Of a stretch of DNA of 64,000 nt, positions 58,918-64,000 are shown piece after piece. The stretch lies in contig OY987244.1 of NCBI GenBank assembly GCA_963920765.1, positions 32,061,678 to 32,125,677 on the forward strand, read 5' to 3'. The notes under the pieces were generated by a model. That model searched no databases, was not told where the DNA came from, and saw nothing but the letters and a program-made list of their open reading frames with translations. The DNA comes from Ulota crispa (lineage: Eukaryota; Streptophyta; Bryopsida; Orthotrichales; Orthotrichaceae). The position numbers were made by a program, and so were the translations under genes. The first letter of the stretch is position 1. Every line of letters starts with the position of its first letter.

Positions 58918-60627
58918 AGCTACGGAACCATGTGACGAAGTCCCACGGGAGTGGGAAATCCCATCTTTGTGACCAGAAAAGATGGGGAAAAGATGGGACT
59001 TGGGCTAAAAGATGGGTCTAGTATTTTGGTAGATTCAAGGATCACGCACATGCGGCTGTCACCACCGGCTACAGTCGCGGTACTGCAGTAAATGGGATGC
59101 GAGTGCTTGGTTGCGGGAAACGGCTGCACTCAAATCGCCTCCCAAATCCTACCACAGCTGTGCCTTGCAGACACAATAGAAAACACTCAAAGCAATCACC
59201 ATCTCCTCTCCTCAAAATGCACTCTTTTCACAGCGGCACTCACTCGCATGTGCGACCACCTCGGCTGCACAGCCTTTTAACAGCGGTAGGCTCATTTCCA
59301 AGTCAATTTGTTTTTCTTGCCTGGCAAGTAGCGCCTCGCCAAGTGTTGTTTCTTCCCGCCTACTTGCAGCAGCTGGCTGCACACTGCAACTGCATGTGCG
59401 TGGCCCTTCAGTCCTTGAGTGAAGTCTCACTTTTTTTGGAGTCAAAACTTTCAAAAGTGCTATCATGTAGGCGTCATGTAAGCAAGCGGGATGTGGGACT
59501 TCAAGCATAGATTGAAATTAGGGCATTTTTTTTCGTTTTTGGTCATCAGCCACTATGGCTCCTTGTTTGAAAGACACAAAGTCAGACATGCAATTGTTTT
59601 AATTTGTAAGGAGAGAACGTATGGCATTGAGTGAAAAGTGTAGGCAGTAATCTCGTGACAAAGTAAATTTTTTGAATATAAGTACATGCAAAATGTCTTA
59701 ATGAGGAGTATAATTTCAACTCCTACAATAATACAATATTCATCATATTTTTGCTCCCCAATGGCTATAGTAATACAATTTTCAGCATATTTTTATTACT
59801 TGTGGCGACGAGCGAGGCTTGCATTCAAAGTCCCTAACAAAAAACAATAACTTCAAAAACCCAAGACAAACATGACAATCTCTTTACATAATATTACAAC
59901 TGAGCAAAAAAGCAAAAGTGAGCCATTAAACACACACCGCAATCCTAAACCAACACATTGTAACTCCATAAGCCTCTCATCAATGAGCACACACTAAAAT
60001 CCTAAACTAGCACATTGCAACTCCATAAGCTTCTCATCAACCACAACAATTTCAAAGTTTTACTATAAACGACTGTCTTGCACTTGTGTTGTGCAACCAC
60101 CATTATTGTAAGTTTTGATGCACTATGTATCTAGCACAACTACAAAATTGGCAATCACATAAGTGAAACGAGGCAATTTACATAGATTGCATCGACATAA
60201 AGAAATCCATAACTTAGGTGGGAAGCACACTTAAGAGCTCGCAATATGGCGCTTTGAAAGTGACAACCAAAGAGAAATAAGTGACAAGCAACAATGCGCA
60301 AGTGCAAAGTGGCAAAGCCACTTGCAATTCACCAGTCTTGTCCTTAAAACCAACTAGCAACTTTGGCAAAAATAGGAGTGACATACAAAGCCATGTGGCG
60401 ATTACTTTATCACGGATGGAGACAATTTGGCTTCTTGTAAAAAAATTATCATTTTTTTCAAGGGCCCAATTGCCAGAGCTAAAAGTCTGGTGCCTTTTGG
60501 TTCTAAATCGCCTAAAAGAAATGGGCTGATTGAAACGTGAAATCCCATCTTTTGCCTCTCTGCCTATCAAATTCTTAAATTGAGGTGGGACTTGAGACGT
60601 GGGACATAGTTTGAACCGCCCCTAGTG
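58918..60627. mobile_element. hAT-like non-autonomous element, family M (approximate)
   Basis: The right end reads GTTTGAACCGCCCCTAG (60611-60627); a worn complement, CTACGGAACCATGTGACG, starts near 58918. Both sides carry GTCCCAC next to the terminus. Bases 59270-59510 match, inverted, the M repeats at 49.9 and 52.7 kb. Ends of C-TAGGGG-C form suggest hAT, but no target duplication was confirmed and no transposase is seen. Confidence 0.4.
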
Positions 60628-60785
60628 TGCGCGCCTTGCTGCATGCAATAGCTGTAATGTTGATTCTCTCTGTCCGTCAATAAGCTAGGGTTTTGACCAT
60701 CTTTACTGTTTCTTCTCCAAACACTGCCATCATGGTTAAAAAATGACCAATTTCATTAACCATGTTGTGTAAATCATTATTTAGA

Positions 60786-61095
60786 GGGAAAATTTCATGG
60801 ATACCCTTGGAGTTTGCAATATTTACATAGGTATCTTACTTTTTCAGATATTACACAAATATTCTTGGACCAAACTTTTCATGCATTTATTTTGTTGTGC
60901 GTGTCATTTTCATTCTTCCTTTGTGCGTACATTGCTTCTTCTTTTTTCATTACATTCCCTTCTTCAACACTAATTATAAAGAAAGTATGAGCACAACAAA
61001 TTAATGCCTAAATGTTATGATCCAAGAGTATTTGTGTAGTTTTTGAATAGTAAGGATATGTATGTAAATATTGCAAACTTCAGTCCATGAAATTC
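60786..61095. mobile_element. Mutator-like MITE, family O copy 2
   Basis: Starts GGGAAAATTTCATGGATACC; the right end is worn ('gtccatgaaattct'). Interior matches 5134-5440 and 63064-63363 ('agatattacacaaat', 'ccaagagtatttgtg'). Confidence 0.6.
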
Positions 61096-61266
61096 TAAAT
61101 AGGGCCAATAATCATACCGCATCATCAGGAAACCAAATAATGGGCTGACAGAGAAAAGTAAATAAAACTAGAAAAAAAGTAATTCTAATACGAACTACTC
61201 AAAATTGTTGCCATGAGGTCCAGTTGGATTTAAGGTCCAACTGGATTTAAGATGCAATTGGCTCTA

Positions 61267-62857
61267 CAGTGACTCACAAAACTGAGTCAGTGTTTACTGT
61301 TACTTAATGTAGTTTGTCATATCAAGTGCATTAATAAATATTTTCAAGTGTCATAAAGAGTAGATTAAAGGTATCCAAGTACCTATTAATGCAAGGAAAT
61401 CTTAATGAAAAATTTGCAAGTGTGATTGAGATATTTCATTTCAAAAGAGAGTCACTCTCACTGACTCACGGTCTTGCATGTCTATATCTTCATCTCCTCC
61501 ATATATTAACAATACATCATAGAACTTAAATTTAGTTATGAGTGTTATAAGTAGGAAAGAGTGTTTCTACTCCTTCTTTAATAGTATATTGCACTTTTAA
61601 TTGTTTCATAACATGATAAGGCAATTGTTCAAAATAAATAAAATTAGTGTAATATCATTGCTAAAAAACGGGAAAATCACGAAAATGTAACGAAATAGTT
61701 GTTGTTAGTCAGTCTTATGTTGAGAGAATCCAAAAGAAACGTCTTTTTTATACTAAACTATTTATAGAAGGATAATCAACTAAAATTTTAAACCACTTAG
61801 GGAGGGTATGTGTGACGTTTATTACCTCGTAGAATATTTATTATTGCACCAAAACCATTCAAATTAGTTAGGCAACAATATAACAATGAAATGAGTGTCC
61901 AAACCATGCAATGTGCTTTGAATTTGCAAGTTTAAAAGCTTTATGTGAAGAAGAAAAACCATTTTTTTCAAAAAACAATATTTAGGTTTGTTTAAATTTT
62001 GCCAAATCTCTTAAAAATTAGACTATTGCAAATTGGAAACAAGTGATTTTTTGAGATGAGACTCTAATCAATCATTTCTGCTTAAATGGTCGTTAGTAAT
62101 GTTGCGATTGAGACAAAGAGGGTCTTGTAGATTGAACAATGAAGAAAAGTGTGAAACATGGAAAAGGTTTTACAACAGTTTGGGATTGCAAAAGTGCAAT
62201 TAGCCTTGATTTGATTTGCAAGATAGAAGGTACAATAAATCAATATGTTTATTGTGAGGTATTAGAGACTAATCTCTTGATGATGTTTTTCAAAGTATGG
62301 CATAGATGCATCTAGAGTCATTTTTCAACATGACAACAATCCAAAACATACAACAAAAACAATGAAAGAGTATTGTTTAAACAACTTTTCAATGTTTTAA
62401 AGTGTCATACTCAATCACCCGACCTAAACCCTATAAAACACCTATGGGCAACACAAAAACGGAAGCTCAATTGTTAATCAACACTTCCAAAGGGTTTTTT
62501 AGAATTGTAAGAGCGTGGGTTTGAGATTTTCCACTCTATCACTTCCATTGAGTGTGAGAACCTTTATGAGAGCACGCCACCAAAAGTGCAAGCAATTGGT
62601 TATGCATAGGGCAAGTAAATTGATTTTTGAGTGTGTATAGACACACAAGTCCAAAACCGAGTCAGTGAGGGGTTTGATTTCAAAATGTAGTGCTTTCATA
62701 TATTATTTGTATTTTGTTTTTAATTTCCATGTAAATAATCAATAAAGCTTCTACTTTTTGAAACAAATTTTTACCTATTGAATTGTTCACTCCATGTGAT
62801 ACTATTGCTTATTTAATGAAAAATATCCAAATACTGACTCGGTTTTGTGAGTCACTG
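61267..62857 (+). mobile_element. Tc1-like transposon with decayed transposase
   Basis: A 1591-bp element with inverted ends CAGTGACTCACAAAACTGAG and the complement of CAGTGACTCACAAAACCGAG, flanked by TA (61265-61266, 62858-62859). The plus strand from about 62020 carries remnants of a DDE transposase in several frames: KQVIF-stop-DET, KHGKGFTTVWDC, KIEGTINQYVY, QHDNNPKHTTKTMKE and SPDLNPIKHLW. These match Tc1-family motifs WRKVLFSDE, GGGSVMVWG, QQDNDPKHTSK and SPDLNPIEHLW. The last catalytic Glu is Lys here, and several stops and at least one frameshift are present, so it is dead. The second Asp to third acid spacing is about 34, as in DD34E Tc1. Confidence 0.9.
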
Positions 62858-63063
62858 TATATATGACACCCTTCATGTGCCGATGTTCTTTGAAACTTGT
62901 ATTGTAAGGAAAAGGAGAAAAAACGTTATGCTGTTTACAATTGAAATAACTTACCATGAGTTTCAAGAATTCATGGAATAAGGGTTAGCTGAAAATTCCA
63001 AAAGTACGGCTATAAGCCAAAGAATACTAAACTTGAAGTCTCATAAAGAAACATTAAATACAA

Positions 63064-63363
63064 GGGAAATTTTCATGGATACCCTTGAAGTGTGCACCCC
63101 GGCTTATTCAGAAATATCACAAATACCCTTGGATAAAAAAAAATAAGCATTTGTACGTTTTGTTGTGCATGCAACTTCTCCTCTTCCTTTGTACAAATGC
63201 CTAACAAGAAAGAAATAATGTGACACAAAGGGAGAAGGAAATGACATGTACAACAAAATAAATGTCTAAATTTTTCAATTCAAGAGTATTTGTGATATTT
63301 CTGAAAATGCAAGGGTATATATGAAAATATTGCAAACTTCAGGGGTATCCATGACATTGTCCC
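63064..63363. mobile_element. Mutator-like MITE, family O copy 3
   Basis: A 300-bp element starting GGGAAATTTTCATGGATACC and ending GGTATCCATGACATTGTCCC, flanked by an exact 9-bp duplication, TAAATACAA (63055-63063, 63364-63372). The youngest of three copies. Confidence 0.88.
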
Positions 63364-63573
63364 TAAATACAAATGGTTGTTTTTATCATAACCACGTGAA
63401 TTGAGTGCTGATGATATCTGATGTGCTTTAGAAACTTTCTCACATCTTTTGATTTTAATTTCCAATAACAACTATATACTTCATTCGATTCCATTATTTA
63501 TTTGAAAATTGTAATGGAGAGCATTTACAATTTTTATTATCTCTACAAATTAACCAGTTTTGCTGGACTTTAA

Positions 63574-64000
63574 CTCTTAAACATGAGAATGGCCATTTGC
63601 AACCATTACAATACAAGGTACTTTTCTTGTATTTGGATTGCATACACACCTCTATTACATTTAAGATTAACTCCTAAAGGATGTTGTTGTTTTGTATACA
63701 CAGACGCTTGTGTTGTATATGGATGGGGTATTTGGATAGCACTTGAATCCCATTGGAGTAGTAAAATTCAAGCCAAGTCATAAACATAATACTGGTCAAC
63801 TAGGATTTTTTGGGGAATTTTTTACATTTGTCGTAACATTTTTTTTTCAAGTACTAAATGGTTCTCCTACAAATACATACAACACTTTTGGTAGGCAACA
63901 TCCTTTAGGGCAAAGAAGTTGGAATATAGATAAACACAGTTCTAGTGCGCTATTTGAGATTCCAAATTAAAATTTCTTATTGGTAGCAAATGTCAAATAT
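63574..64000 (-). mobile_element. TTAA (piggyBac-like) MITE, family B copy 3, carrying C, cut by window end
   Basis: Inverted family B element: TTAA at 63570-63573, then CTCTTAAACATGAG, the B core, and 'ccaaattaaaatttcttatt' near the window end. It is interrupted at 63671-63910 by a family C element; B resumes with 'caaagaagttgg'. The far terminus lies outside the window. Confidence 0.75.
63671..63910 (+). mobile_element. TTAA (piggyBac-like) MITE, family C copy 2, nested in B
   Basis: A 240-bp element starting CTCCTAAAGGATGTTGTTG after TTAA (63667-63670) and ending GGCAACATCCTTTAGGG. The right TTAA is lost ('caaag' follows directly). Uninterrupted version of 38502-38979. Confidence 0.78.

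Overview
This is a gene-poor, AT-rich stretch of a plant nuclear genome. Genes are spliced with GT-AG introns. The plant signs are a kelch F-box gene of the KFB type, a xyloglucan-endotransglucosylase-like GH16 protein and AAACCCTAA telo-boxes. An exon resembling EFHC1/Rib72, a protein of ciliary doublet microtubules, points to a streptophyte with swimming sperm: bryophyte, lycophyte, fern or charophyte. I cannot name the species.

Layout. 0.8-1.0 kb (-): one exon of the EFHC-like gene, partial. 9.8-11.8 kb (+): two-exon F-box/kelch gene with a foldback transposon in its intron. 17.1-23.9 kb (-): complete 22-exon gene for cytosolic cysteinyl-tRNA synthetase of the animal/fungal type (770 aa). 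25.0-27.1 kb: decayed and partial copies of that gene. 35.8-37.6 kb (-): intronless protein with two GH16 domains, the first lacking all three catalytic acids. 54.9-58.2 kb (+): a nine-exon gene for a zinc-finger/coiled-coil protein I cannot assign. No tRNA, rRNA, CRISPR array or LTR retrotransposon was recognised.

Most of the rest is small non-autonomous DNA transposons. At least fourteen are flanked by TTAA and end in CCCYTNAAG-like inverted repeats, as in piggyBac. They fall into about nine families, and some sit inside one another exactly at TTAA. Others duplicate TA and begin AGGTAG; others have 8-bp (hAT-like) or 9-bp (Mutator-like) target duplications. One decayed Tc1-type transposase copy (61.3-62.9 kb) is the only transposase-bearing element seen.

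The genes look like unrelated housekeeping and cell-wall genes embedded in transposon-filled DNA, with no operon-like linkage. The least expected material is the TTAA element community with its recurring subterminal palindrome, the two-domain GH16 protein, the animal-type CysRS with its decaying neighbours, and the unassigned gene at 55-58 kb.
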